From NCBI RefSeq assembly GCF_003008575.1, contig NZ_CP027667.1:493501-557500 (forward strand): a stretch of 64,000 nucleotides of DNA, written 5' to 3'. The DNA comes from Melaminivora suipulveris (GTDB taxonomy: Bacteria > Pseudomonadota > Gammaproteobacteria > Burkholderiales > Burkholderiaceae_C). The notes beneath the pieces are model-generated. The model made no database searches, was not told where the DNA came from, and saw nothing but the letters and a program-made list of their open reading frames with translations. Position 1 is the stretch's first letter. Each line of letters opens with the position of its first letter. Both the position numbers and the translations under genes were made by a program. This document shows positions 9,286 to 17,816 of this stretch, in pieces.

Positions 9286-10479
9286 GTGCCTTCAGAGCCC
9301 GTTCATGAACCGACCCCTGCCCGCGTGGTCCATAAGCGCCGCCGCCTGCTGCGCGGCTTGGCCGCCTCGGCCGGCCTTGGCCTGCTGTGTGCGGGCGAAG
9401 TATTGGCACAGACCGCGCAGCGCCCCGGCGGCCGCAACGAGATCCTGATTGGCCGCTCGAGCGCCCTGACTGGTCCGCTGGCGCCTTTTCTCGTGCCCAT
9501 CCACGAGGGCAGCGATGCCGCCATCGCCGACTTCAACGCCCAGGGCGGCGTGGCCGGGCGCAAAGTGCGCGTGCTGACCCTGGACGACGGTTTCGACGCC
9601 AAACGCACGATGGACAACGCGCGCCAGCTGGTCGAGCACGATGGCGTGGTGGCGCTGTTCGGGCAGGCCGGCACGTCGCAGGTCATGGCGCTGCTGCCCT
9701 ATCTGGAGCGCACGCGCACGCCGCTGGTCGCCGTCTACACCGGCAGCGTGGCGCCGCGCGCCGCCGGCAGCCGCTGGCTGTTCACCACCAGCGCCAGCTA
9801 TGCCGACGAGCTGGCGCAGATCCTGCGCAACCTGGTCGCCATCCAGACCACGCGCATCGGGGTCGCGTACGAGGACAACGACTTCGGCAAACTGGCGCTG
9901 CCGCTGATCGAGAAAGCCGCCGCCGCCGAGGGCGCCACGCTGGTCGGCGCCCAGCCCATGCGCAGCGATGGCGGCAACGCCGCCGACGCCGCGCGCGCCC
10001 TGGCGGCCAGGCAGCCGCAGGCGGTGCTGATGGTCGCGGCCGGCCCGCCCGTGGTGGCCTATGTGCGCGCGCACCGCGCACACGTGGGCGTGCCGCTGTA
10101 CACGCTGTCGCTGGGCGCCGGCATGCAGGTCATCCGCGCACTGGGCGAGGACGCGCGCGGTCTGGCCGTGGCGCGCTCGACACCTCCGCCGCGGCGCGCC
10201 AACCTGCAGGTCACGCGCGACTTTCAGGCTTCGATGAAACGACTGAACCTGGAGCCGGACTACGACCGCTACCTCGGGTATCTGGATGCGCGCGTGCTGC
10301 TGGAGGGCCTGCGCGCGGCCGGGCCCACGGCCACTGGCGAGAGCATCGCGCGCGCCATGGAGGCGCTGGGCCAGCTCGACCTGGGCGGCCATACCTACCG
10401 CTTCGGCCCCGGCGAGCGCAACGGCTCGCGCTACGTGGACATCGCCGTCATCGGGCCGGGCGGGCAGTACGTGCGCTAG
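9286..10479 (+). CDS. Branched-chain amino acid-type ABC transporter substrate-binding protein
   Basis: A periplasmic binding protein of the LivJ/K (Peripla_BP_6) family, about 397 residues. A basic stretch KRRRLLRGLAAS followed by a hydrophobic segment ending near VLAQ is a signal peptide, possibly Tat-type. The fold signature IGRSSALTGPLAPFLVPIHEGS and GVAYEDNDFGKLALPLIEKAA are typical. I use GTG at 9286 because the AGGAG at 9275-9279 is 6 bases upstream; the ATG at 9280 directly abuts that site. No permease or ATPase genes are adjacent, so it is an orphan whose partner transporter and ligand are unknown. Confidence 0.85.
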   Translation: MPSEPVHEPTPARVVHKRRRLLRGLAASAGLGLLCAGEVLAQTAQRPGGRNEILIGRSSALTGPLAPFLVPIHEGSDAAIADFNAQGGVAGRKVRVLTLDDGFDAKRTMDNARQLVEHDGVVALFGQAGTSQVMALLPYLERTRTPLVAVYTGSVAPRAAGSRWLFTTSASYADELAQILRNLVAIQTTRIGVAYEDNDFGKLALPLIEKAAAAEGATLVGAQPMRSDGGNAADAARALAARQPQAVLMVAAGPPVVAYVRAHRAHVGVPLYTLSLGAGMQVIRALGEDARGLAVARSTPPPRRANLQVTRDFQASMKRLNLEPDYDRYLGYLDARVLLEGLRAAGPTATGESIARAMEALGQLDLGGHTYRFGPGERNGSRYVDIAVIGPGGQYVR

Positions 10480-10520
10480 GAACGACAATCGCGCGCCCTT
10501 CGCTGCCCGTATCGCCACCC

Positions 10521-11765
10521 GTGCCCTCCTCCTTGCATTTCGACGCCGTCGTCATCGGCGCCGGCGCTGCCGGCCTGTTTTGCGCCGCGCGCGCCGGCCA
10601 GCGGGGCCTTGGCGTGCTGCTGATCGATCACAGCCCGCGCGTGGCCGAGAAGATCCGCATCTCCGGCGGCGGGCGCTGCAACTTCACCAACCGGGAGCTG
10701 GACGCGCGCGCGCCGCAGCGCCACTTCGTCGGTGCCAACCCGCAGTTCGCGCGCCCGGCACTCTCGCGCTATACGCCGCAGGATTTCATCGCGCTGGTAC
10801 AGCACCACGGCATCGCCTTCCACGAAAAGCACAAGGGCCAGCTGTTTTGCGACCGCTCGGCCGAGGACATCATCGCCATGCTGCTGGCCGAATGCGCCGA
10901 CGGCCGCGTCGAGCGCTGGCAGCCCTGCCAGGTCAAAAATGTGGTGTTTTCGGCCTCCAGCCGGCGTGAATCAAGCGCAGGCAGCTATCAAATCGATACC
11001 GAACGCGGCACGGTAGAGGCGCGCAGCGTGGTCGTCGCCACCGGCGGCCTGTCCATCCCCAAGATCGGCGCGACGGATTTCGGCTACCGGCTGGCGCAGC
11101 AGTTCGACCTGCCGCTCGTCGAGCGCCGTCCCGGCCTGGCGCCGCTGACCTTCGATGGCGCGGCCTGGAGCCCCTACGCCCAGCTCGCCGGCCTGGCGCT
11201 GCCGGTAGCGATCAGCACCGGCAGCAAGAAGACCCGCACCACCTTCCACGAGGATCTGCTGTTCACGCACCGCGGCCTGTCCGGGCCGGCGGTGCTGCAG
11301 ATCTCCAGCTACTGGCAGCCGGGCACACCGATTGCCATCGACCTGGCGCCGGGCGTGCATCTGCCCGAGGCGCTGGCGCTGGCCAAGGCGCGCTCGCGGA
11401 AACTCATCGCCAACGAACTGGCCGCGCTGCTGCCCGCGCGCCTGGCCGATGCCTGGGCCGCGCAGAGCACCGACTGGCAGCGCCCGGTCAACGAAGCCAG
11501 CGACAAGGCGCTGGCGCGCCTGGCCGAACGGCTGGGCCGCTGGGAGCTCGCGCCCACCGGCACCGAAGGCTACAAGAAAGCCGAGGTCACGCTGGGCGGC
11601 GTGGACACGCGCGCGCTGTCGCAGCACACGCTGGAGGCCAAAGCCCAGCCGGGCCTGTACTTCATCGGCGAGGTGGTGGACGTCGCCGGCTGGCTGGGCG
11701 GCTACAACTTCCAGTGGGCCTGGGCCAGCGCCGCCGCCTGCGCGCAGGCGCTGGCGCCAGCTTGA
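10521..11765 (+). CDS. NAD(P)/FAD-dependent oxidoreductase, HI0933/YhiN family
   Basis: About 414 residues. A Rossmann FAD site AVVIGAGAAGLFCAARAGQRG at the N-terminus, the family hallmark ISGGGRCNFTN, the VATGGLS loop and the C-terminal GEVVDVAGWLGGYNFQWAWAS identify the HI0933 family of flavoproteins, whose substrate is not established. Start: GTG at 10521 is the first usable start before the FAD loop; no ATG exists there and no clear ribosome site. An in-frame dispersed-repeat copy (10946-10993) encodes about 16 extra residues (FSASSRRESSAGSYQID) where relatives would have a shorter loop. Confidence 0.88.
   Translation: MPSSLHFDAVVIGAGAAGLFCAARAGQRGLGVLLIDHSPRVAEKIRISGGGRCNFTNRELDARAPQRHFVGANPQFARPALSRYTPQDFIALVQHHGIAFHEKHKGQLFCDRSAEDIIAMLLAECADGRVERWQPCQVKNVVFSASSRRESSAGSYQIDTERGTVEARSVVVATGGLSIPKIGATDFGYRLAQQFDLPLVERRPGLAPLTFDGAAWSPYAQLAGLALPVAISTGSKKTRTTFHEDLLFTHRGLSGPAVLQISSYWQPGTPIAIDLAPGVHLPEALALAKARSRKLIANELAALLPARLADAWAAQSTDWQRPVNEASDKALARLAERLGRWELAPTGTEGYKKAEVTLGGVDTRALSQHTLEAKAQPGLYFIGEVVDVAGWLGGYNFQWAWASAAACAQALAPA
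10946..10993 (-). repeat. Dispersed repeat copy 2, inside the HI0933-family gene
   Basis: Reverse copy lying in frame in a coding sequence. On the minus strand it reads TATC...GATAGCTGCCTGCGC, then TTGATTCACGCCGGCTGGAG. It is translated antisense to the repeat's own orientation. Confidence 0.75.
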
Positions 11766-11895
11766 ACCGCGCCGATCGCCGCGGGTGGGCTGGTAGGCAA
11801 AACCAACTGGGCAAGGCGCCGCCGCGCCGGGACAATCGCGCCGGCGCCACTTCCGGCAGCCAGCACCGCGCCGCACCGGCGCATTCGCGAGCATC

Positions 11896-13389
11896 ATGCG
11901 GTTTCAGCCCTCCTCCCTGCTTCCCCGTTTCCTCTCTCCTTCCCTCCTGCTCAAGACGACGGCGCTGGCCGCCGGCTTGCTGATGAGCGCAGCACCCGCC
12001 TGGAGCTATTCGGCGCACGCCGGCGGCATCGTGGATGCGGCGGGTGCGAGCGTGCAGCTGCGTGGCGTGAACTGGTTCGGCGCCGAGACCGCCAACAACG
12101 TCGTGCACGGCCTGTGGACGCGCAACTGGCAGGACATGATCACGCAGATGCAAGGCCAGGGCTTCAACGCCGTGCGTCTGCCGTTTTGCCCGACCACGCT
12201 GCGCGGCGTGCAGCCGTCCAGCATCGACTACGGCCGCAACCCCGACCTGCAGGGCCTGAACTCGCTGCAGGTGCTGGACGCCGTGGTGCTGGAGCTCAGC
12301 CGCCGCGGCATGTACGTGCTGCTGGACCACCACACCACCGACTGCCAAAGCATCAGCGAGCTGTGGTACACGCCCAGCTACAGCGAGGCGCAGTGGCTGG
12401 CCGACCTGGCCTTCGTCGCCCAGCGCTACGCCCAGGTGCCCGGCGTCATCGGCATCGACATCAAGAACGAGCCGCACGGCGCGGCCACCTGGGGCACGGG
12501 CAACGTGGCCACCGACTGGAACCTGGCGGCCGAGCGCGCCGCGGCCACCGTGCTGCCGCTGGCGCCGCACTGGCTGATCGCCGTGGAGGGCATTGGCGGC
12601 AGCGCCAGCTGCTCCAGCCAGGGCGGGCACTTCTGGGGCGGCAACATCGAGCCGCTGGAGTGCAGACCGCTGGCCATTCCCGCGGACCGCCTGCTGCTGG
12701 CGCCGCACACCTACGGCCCGGACGTGTACGAGCAGCAGTACTTCAAGGCACCTGGCTTTCCAGCCAACATGCCGGCCATCTGGGAGCAGCACTTCGGCCG
12801 CTTCGTGCAAAAGGGCTACACGCTGCTGCTGGGCGAGTTCGGCGGCAAATACGGCCAGGGCCATCCGGGCGACGTGGCGTGGCAGAACGCGCTGGTGGAC
12901 TACCTGGTCGCCAAGGGCGTGCGCGGCGGTTTTTACTGGTCGTGGAACCCCAACAGCGGCGATACCGGCGGCATCCTGCAGGACGACTGGCAGACCGTGC
13001 GCAGCGACAAGGTGCAGCTGCTGCGGCGGCTGTGGGGCAATGTGGGCGGCAGCACGCCACCGCCGCCGCCTCCGGGGCAGCCACCCGCGCCGCCGCCGGC
13101 TCCGCAGCCTCCTCCTCCCCCGCCCCCGCCTGCCGAGGCCAGGTTCTCGGTCGTGCAGATCGTCGACACGGATTGGGGCGCGGGCTACTGCCAGCGCGTG
13201 CAGATTCACAACACCGGCGCGGCAGCCGGCAACTGGGCGTTGAGCACGCAGGTGCAGGGCCGCATCAACAACCTGTGGAACGCCGTGTGGCAGCAGCAGG
13301 GCAGCCAGCTCACGGCCTCGGGTGTTGACTGGAACAAGACGCTGGCACCGGGCGCCCGCGCCGAATTCGGCTTCTGCGCGCAGCGCTGA
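11896..13389 (+). CDS. Secreted GH5 endoglucanase (cellulase) with Pro-rich linker and truncated CBM2-like domain
   Basis: 497 residues. A signal peptide ends near SAAPAWS. The catalytic domain (about 40-385) is glycoside hydrolase family 5: LRGVNWFG, NAVRLPF, the acid/base Glu192 in DIKNEPHG and the nucleophile Glu314 in LLLGEFGG. It would hydrolyse beta-1,4-glucan outside the cell. A proline-rich linker (about 390-415) leads to a CBM2-like module (GYCQRVQIHNTG, NLWNAVW, APGARAEFGFCAQR) that stops about a strand earlier than most CBM2 domains. The two Cys (GYC and GFC) could pair. Export from the periplasm would need a type II system not seen here. A GACAAT -10-like box lies at 11831-11836. 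Confidence 0.92.
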   Translation: MRFQPSSLLPRFLSPSLLLKTTALAAGLLMSAAPAWSYSAHAGGIVDAAGASVQLRGVNWFGAETANNVVHGLWTRNWQDMITQMQGQGFNAVRLPFCPTTLRGVQPSSIDYGRNPDLQGLNSLQVLDAVVLELSRRGMYVLLDHHTTDCQSISELWYTPSYSEAQWLADLAFVAQRYAQVPGVIGIDIKNEPHGAATWGTGNVATDWNLAAERAAATVLPLAPHWLIAVEGIGGSASCSSQGGHFWGGNIEPLECRPLAIPADRLLLAPHTYGPDVYEQQYFKAPGFPANMPAIWEQHFGRFVQKGYTLLLGEFGGKYGQGHPGDVAWQNALVDYLVAKGVRGGFYWSWNPNSGDTGGILQDDWQTVRSDKVQLLRRLWGNVGGSTPPPPPPGQPPAPPPAPQPPPPPPPPAEARFSVVQIVDTDWGAGYCQRVQIHNTGAAAGNWALSTQVQGRINNLWNAVWQQQGSQLTASGVDWNKTLAPGARAEFGFCAQR

Positions 13390-13425
13390 CGGCGCGGCGA
13401 CAGGGCACGCCAGCAGCCGGTGCGC

Positions 13426-13431
13426 TATAAT
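13426..13431 (+). promoter_or_regulatory. Probable -10 box of the rpsU promoter
   Basis: TATAAT at 13426-13431, in the context GTGCGCTATAATGCCGGGC, between the cellulase stop and rpsU. No good -35 is visible at the usual spacing. Just downstream GGGCTTT and AAAGCCC arms (about 13436-13456) could fold a small hairpin in the rpsU leader. Confidence 0.6.
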
Positions 13432-13561
13432 GCCGGGCTTTGCTGGCAAAAGCCCGTCGGCCAAATACTAGTTACAGACGGGCAAATCCGCCGCACATGG
13501 CTGCTGGGCCCGATCTTCCCGGCAACCCTCTGGGCGGCACAATCTTGGAATCAATCGACTG

Positions 13562-13774
13562 ATGACGACCATCCGTGTAAAAGAGAACGAGCCCTTTGAC
13601 GTGGCCCTGCGCCGCTTCAAGCGCACCATCGAAAAGCTGGGCCTGCTGACTGACCTGCGCGCCCGCGAGTTCTACGAAAAGCCCACAGCAGAGCGCAAGC
13701 GCAAGAAGGCCGCAGCCGTCAAGCGCCACTACAAGCGCGTGCGCAGCATGCAGCTGCCCAAGAAGCTGTACTGA
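13562..13774 (+). CDS. rpsU: 30S ribosomal protein S21
   Basis: 70 residues, the full length of bS21. It is a small basic protein of the 30S platform next to the anti-Shine-Dalgarno end of 16S rRNA. The conserved start ([20 protein letters not shown]), the [16 protein letters not shown] basic stretch and the terminal KKLY are diagnostic. The ATG follows a weak ribosome site. A strong terminator follows, yet the YqeY gene lies close behind, as it does in many proteobacteria. Confidence 0.97.
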
Positions 13775-13814
13775 TCGGCTTTTCTCTCCAGCGCGTTGCT
13801 GCCAACGCCTGACG

Positions 13815-13857
13815 AAAAAACCCGCGCTGGGGACGCCGAGCGCGGGTTTTTTGTTTT
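13815..13857 (+). terminator. Rho-independent terminator after rpsU
   Basis: Stem AAAACCCGCGCT / AGCGCGGGTTTT around a 10-base loop, followed by a run of T. It lies between rpsU and the YqeY gene on the plus strand. Confidence 0.9.
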
Positions 13858-13886
13858 TCGCTTCCCACTTTCCGCAAGGATCCACC

Positions 13887-14333
13887 ATGAGCCTCAAGAG
13901 CCGCATCACCGAAGACATGAAGACCGCCATGCGCGCCAAGGACAGCGAGCGCCTGGGCACCATCCGGCTGCTGCAGGCGGCCATCAAGCAGCGCGAGGTG
14001 GACGAGCGCATCGAGCTCGATGATGCGGCTGTAGTCGCCGTTGTGGACAAGCTGCTCAAGCAGCGCAAGGACAGCATCGCCGCCTTCGAGGGCGCCGGCC
14101 GCCAGGATCTGGCCGACAAGGAAAAGGCCGAGGCCATCGTGCTGCAGGGCTATCTGCCCGAACGCATGTCGGCCGCCCAGGTTGAGGCCGCCGTGGCCGC
14201 CCTGGTGGCCGAACTCGGCGCCGCAGGCCCAGGCGACATGGGCAAAGCGATGGGCGCGGCGAAGGCGCGTCTGGCCGGCAAGGCAGACATGGGCCAGGTG
14301 TCCGCCGCCGTGAAGCAGGCGCTGGCCCGCTGA
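13887..14333 (+). CDS. GatB/YqeY domain protein
   Basis: 148 residues, full length for the family. It resembles the C-terminal tRNA-contacting domain of GatB (SLKSRITEDMKTAMRAKD, GRQDLADKEKAEAIVLQGYLPE, DMGKAMGAAKARLAGKADM). A role near tRNA-dependent amidation is suspected for the family but not shown. The start is set by AAGGA at 13876-13880, 6 bases before ATG 13887. Adjacency to rpsU is a widely conserved arrangement. Confidence 0.93.
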   Translation: MSLKSRITEDMKTAMRAKDSERLGTIRLLQAAIKQREVDERIELDDAAVVAVVDKLLKQRKDSIAAFEGAGRQDLADKEKAEAIVLQGYLPERMSAAQVEAAVAALVAELGAAGPGDMGKAMGAAKARLAGKADMGQVSAAVKQALAR

Positions 14334-14380
14334 GCACGGCCGCCCTGCCCTTCCCTTATCCCCACTTTTGCGAGAGCCCC

Positions 14381-15469
14381 ATGCAGCAGACGTTCAACAT
14401 CGCCGTGATCGCCGGGGACGGCATCGGCCGCGAGGTCATGCCCGAGGGCCTGCGCGTGGTGCAGGCCGCCGCAGACCGCTTTGGCATGCAGCTGCAGCTG
14501 CACGCCAAGGACTGGGCGCATTGCGAGTACTACCAGCAACACGGTCAGATGATGCCCGCGGACTGGAAGGCGCAGCTGGCCGGCATGGACGCCATCTATT
14601 TCGGCGCCGTCGGCTGGCCGGCCACGGTGCCGGACCACGTCTCGCTGTGGGGCTCGCTGCTCAAATTCCGTCGCGAGTTCGACCAGTACATCAACCTGCG
14701 TCCGGTGCGTTTGTTCGAGGGCGTGCCCTGCCCTCTGGCCGGCCGCAAGCCCGGCGACATCGATTACCTGGTGGTGCGCGAGAACACCGAGGGCGAATAC
14801 ACGTCGCTGGGCGGCGTGATGTACGAGGGCACGGAACGCGAGATCGTCATCCAGGAGTCGGTCTTCTCGCGCAAGGGCGCCGAGCGGTTGCTCAAGTTCG
14901 CCTTCGAGCTGGCCGCCAGCCGAGCGCGCCGGCACGTCACGCTGGCCACCAAGAGCAACGGCATCGCCATCAGCATGCCCTGGTGGGACCAGCGCGCCGA
15001 CGATGTGGCGCGCCAGTACCCGCACGTGACGCTGGACAAGCAGCACATCGACATCCTGGCCGCGCGCTTCGTGCTGCAGCCGGGGCGCTTCGACGTGGTG
15101 GCGGCGACCAACCTGTTCGGCGACATCCTGAGCGACCTGGGCCCGGCTACCACCGGTACCATCGGCCTGGCGCCTTCGGCCAACCTGAATCCGGAGCGGC
15201 AGTTTCCGAGCCTGTTCGAGCCGGTGCATGGCTCGGCGCCGGACATCTACGGCCAGAACATCGCCAACCCGATCGCCATGATCTGGTCCGGCGCGCTGAT
15301 GCTGGACTTCCTGACGCACGGCCAGGGCGCGGGCCGCGCCGCGCACGACGCCATCGTGCGCGCCATCGAGGAAGTGATCCGCAGCGGCCCGCGCACGCCC
15401 GACCTGGGCGGCGTGGCCAGCACTGCGGAAGTCGGCGAGGCGATCGCCTCAGCCATCGCGCGCGCCTGA
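14381..15469 (+). CDS. Tartrate / D-malate dehydrogenase (TtuC/DmlA group of the isopropylmalate dehydrogenase family)
   Basis: 362 residues. A cytoplasmic NAD-dependent beta-decarboxylating dehydrogenase. The motifs IAGDGIGREVMPEGL, the substrate stretch NLRPVRLFEGVPCPL, VVRENTEGEYTSLGG and the metal/NAD region NLFGDILSDLGPATTGTIGLAPSAN are clear, and EPVHGSAPDIYGQNIANPIAM is the family signature. The WAHCEYYQQHGQMMP segment and ENTEGEY favour the tartrate/D-malate subgroup over LeuB, which would normally lie with leuCD. No transporter or regulator adjoins it, so the true substrate is open. Confidence 0.88.
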   Translation: MQQTFNIAVIAGDGIGREVMPEGLRVVQAAADRFGMQLQLHAKDWAHCEYYQQHGQMMPADWKAQLAGMDAIYFGAVGWPATVPDHVSLWGSLLKFRREFDQYINLRPVRLFEGVPCPLAGRKPGDIDYLVVRENTEGEYTSLGGVMYEGTEREIVIQESVFSRKGAERLLKFAFELAASRARRHVTLATKSNGIAISMPWWDQRADDVARQYPHVTLDKQHIDILAARFVLQPGRFDVVAATNLFGDILSDLGPATTGTIGLAPSANLNPERQFPSLFEPVHGSAPDIYGQNIANPIAMIWSGALMLDFLTHGQGAGRAAHDAIVRAIEEVIRSGPRTPDLGGVASTAEVGEAIASAIARA

Positions 15470-15481
15470 GCGCGCCCTGCG

Positions 15482-15769
15482 TCACAGGGAATATTTGGCG
15501 CAGTCGAGCGGCCGCTCGCCCGTGGGCACCGGGCAGCGGTTCATCTCGAAGGGCGAGAGCGCCAGCAGCGTGGTCAGCGCGCTGGAGGCCATGATGACGG
15601 CCCAGAACACGAAGAAGGCGATGGTGTAGATGCCCTGGCGCGACAGCTGCAGCGGCTCGTCGAACCAGTACAGCGCCCCTGGGTCGACAAACGCGAACAC
15701 CACCATCTCCATCACGCCCGCCATGAGAAACGCGGGCCAGGCAATCCACATCATCCGTTGCATCAGCAT
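15482..15769 (-). CDS. Small two-helix membrane protein at the end of the cbb3 gene cluster
   Basis: 95 residues with two hydrophobic segments (about 8-30 and 48-70), then a polar tail containing two Cys (NRCPVPTGERPLDCAKYSL). ATG 15769 is chosen because a strong AGGAGG lies 6 bases upstream; longer frames have no such site. It follows fixH on the same strand after about 110 bases. I do not recognise a named family. Position suggests, but does not prove, a role with the oxidase. The two-Cys tail near the membrane could bind metal or form a disulfide. Confidence 0.75.
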   Translation of the reverse strand: MLMQRMMWIAWPAFLMAGVMEMVVFAFVDPGALYWFDEPLQLSRQGIYTIAFFVFWAVIMASSALTTLLALSPFEMNRCPVPTGERPLDCAKYSL

Positions 15770-15880
15770 CAAAAGCCTCCTTGCGATGCGTGACAGCCTA
15801 GCACCGCGCGCGTGTGCTGCAAAGGCGGCTGACCCGGAGAATCCTGTCGGACCCAGCCGCAAAAACCCTTGCGCGCCCGC

Positions 15881-16180
15881 TCAGCGCGGCTGGTCTTTTT
15901 GCGGCGTGGCGGCGTGGTTGCGGCCCTTGACGGCCGGCTGCATGCTGGACGGCTGCGCCTGCTCGGCGGCCAGCGTCTTGTTGATGTCCAGGCCGCGCTG
16001 GTAGTAATCCTCGGCCACCACCGGGTCGGGGCGGCTCACGGCCAGCCACAGCGTGACGAAGCCGGCGACCACCACGATGGCCGGCCCTGCGATGACCAGC
16101 CAGACGTGGCCGAACTTCCACCAGGGCGCGGAGGCCTCGGGTGTTGCGGGGGCGATGGAGGAAGGCGATGAATAGGTCAT
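15881..16180 (-). CDS. fixH: FixH/CcoH family protein
   Basis: 99 residues with one membrane helix (about 27-48) and the family features WWKFGHVWLVIAGPAIVVVAG followed by DYYQRGLDINKTLA. FixH-type proteins help assemble or stabilise the cbb3 oxidase in the cytoplasmic membrane. AGGAGA 7 bases upstream supports ATG 16180. It lies 81 bases downstream of ccoG, completing the NOQP-GH order. Sequence after the helix is short compared with alpha-proteobacterial FixH, so this is the small beta-proteobacterial form. Confidence 0.85.
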   Translation of the reverse strand: MTYSSPSSIAPATPEASAPWWKFGHVWLVIAGPAIVVVAGFVTLWLAVSRPDPVVAEDYYQRGLDINKTLAAEQAQPSSMQPAVKGRNHAATPQKDQPR

Positions 16181-16261
16181 GAATGGGTCTCCTGGCGCCG
16201 TTGCCGGGGCCAGCAAAGGCCGGGCGGCCGGCGGGCCGCCCGGTCGCGCACCGCCGCTGCG

Positions 16262-17707
16262 TCAGCGCGGCACGAGGAATGCGGATTTTTCCGAAACCTG
16301 GTTTCCAGTGTTCTCGGCGCGGATATCGAAGTACACGGTGTGCGAACCCGGTGCCGCGGAGCCGTAGGGGATGTGCAGCCGCACCGACACCCAGCGCGAC
16401 TCGGCCGCGTCGATCTGCACCTGCGTCTCTGACGCCACCTCCAGCCCCGACAGTCCGCGTGCGGCGATCGTGTAATTCTGCGGCTTTTCCGTGGCGTTCA
16501 TGATCTGCAGACGGTAGACGTTCTCCAGCTTGCCGCCGGCCACGATGCGCGACAGCGCGGCGCGATCGCGCACGATGTCCACCTTGAACGGCGCGCGCAC
16601 GACCAGGCTGGCCAGCATGGCCACGCACAGCAGCACCAGCACGCCGGTGTACAGCAGCACGCGCGGGCGGAATACGCGGCGGATCATCTGCGATTGCGTC
16701 CAGTGGTTGGCCACGCCGTTTTGCGTGGAAAACCGGATCAGCCCGCGCGGGTACTTCATCTTGTCCATGACGGTGTTGCACGCGTCCACGCACAGACCGC
16801 AGCCGATGCACTCGTACTGCAGGCCGTTGCGGATGTCGATGCCCGTCGGACAGACCTGCACGCACAGCGTGCAGTCGATGCAGTCGCCCAGGCCCTTGGC
16901 CTTGTAGTCGATGGTCTTGTTGCGCGGCCCGCGCGGCTCGCCGCGCTCGGGGTCGTAGGTCACGACCATGGTGTCCTTGTCGAACATCGCGCTCTGGAAG
17001 CGCGCGTAAGGGCACATGTACTTGCACACCTGCTCGCGCATGAAGCCGGCATTGCCGTACGTGGCAAAACCATAGAAGACCACCCAGAAGATCTGCCACG
17101 AACCCTGGAACTGCATCAACTCGGCGCCCAGTTCGCGGATCGGCACGAAGTAACCCACGAAGGTGAAGCCGGTCCAGAACGCCACGGCGATCCACGCGGC
17201 CTGCTTGACGGTCTTCTTCCAGACTTTCTCAAAGGTCCACGGGCCGTTGTCCAGGCGCATGCGCGCGCTGCGGTCGCCCTCGATCTTGTGTTCGATCCAC
17301 ATGAAGATCTCGGTATAGACGGTCTGCGGGCAGGCAAAACCGCACCACAGGCGCCCAGCCACCGCCGTGAACAAAAACAGCGACAGCGCCGAAATGATCA
17401 GCAGGCCGGTCAGGTAGATGAAGTCCTGCGGATACAGCACCAGGCCGAAGATGTAGAAGCGCCTTGCCCCCAGGTCGAACAGCACCATTTGCCGCTCGCC
17501 CCACTGCAGCCAGGGCAGGCCATAGAAGACCAGCTGCGTCAGCCACACCATGGCCCAGCGCCAGCGCGCGAACAGGCCGCTGATGGAGCGTGGGTAGATC
17601 TTCTTTTGCGCCTCGTACAGCGAGATTATCTCGCCCTGCGAGCTCTCCTGCGCTGCGGGGACGATGGGGATGATCTTCTTGCGGGGCTGGCCGTCGGCGG
17701 GCTTCAT
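16262..17707 (-). CDS. ccoG: Cytochrome c oxidase accessory protein CcoG (FixG/RdxA)
   Basis: 481 residues. A polytopic membrane protein with two ferredoxin-type clusters (CIDCTLCVQVCP and CIGCGLCVDACN), an upstream CGFACPQ motif and a C-terminal FixG immunoglobulin-like domain (from about 370, ending SAFLVPR). CcoG acts in copper delivery/redox during cbb3 oxidase maturation. The ATG at 17707 was chosen over one 14 codons upstream because the family starts with a charged cytoplasmic tail directly here. It lies 109 bases after ccoP. Confidence 0.95.
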   Translation of the reverse strand: MKPADGQPRKKIIPIVPAAQESSQGEIISLYEAQKKIYPRSISGLFARWRWAMVWLTQLVFYGLPWLQWGERQMVLFDLGARRFYIFGLVLYPQDFIYLTGLLIISALSLFLFTAVAGRLWCGFACPQTVYTEIFMWIEHKIEGDRSARMRLDNGPWTFEKVWKKTVKQAAWIAVAFWTGFTFVGYFVPIRELGAELMQFQGSWQIFWVVFYGFATYGNAGFMREQVCKYMCPYARFQSAMFDKDTMVVTYDPERGEPRGPRNKTIDYKAKGLGDCIDCTLCVQVCPTGIDIRNGLQYECIGCGLCVDACNTVMDKMKYPRGLIRFSTQNGVANHWTQSQMIRRVFRPRVLLYTGVLVLLCVAMLASLVVRAPFKVDIVRDRAALSRIVAGGKLENVYRLQIMNATEKPQNYTIAARGLSGLEVASETQVQIDAAESRWVSVRLHIPYGSAAPGSHTVYFDIRAENTGNQVSEKSAFLVPR

Positions 17708-17816
17708 GTATCCAGGTTCTCCAGTCGAAGGCGGCGGCCAAGGCCGCACCTTCTTGAAACGACAAAACGGCCGTCAGCCCCGCGCCTGGCGGAGCTGCCG
17801 GCCGCGCGGCGGGCCG

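Noticed and set aside
16178..16260. A possible separate small gene between fixH and ccoG
   Set aside because: The 81-base gap holds only GC-rich sequence and the fixH ribosome site.
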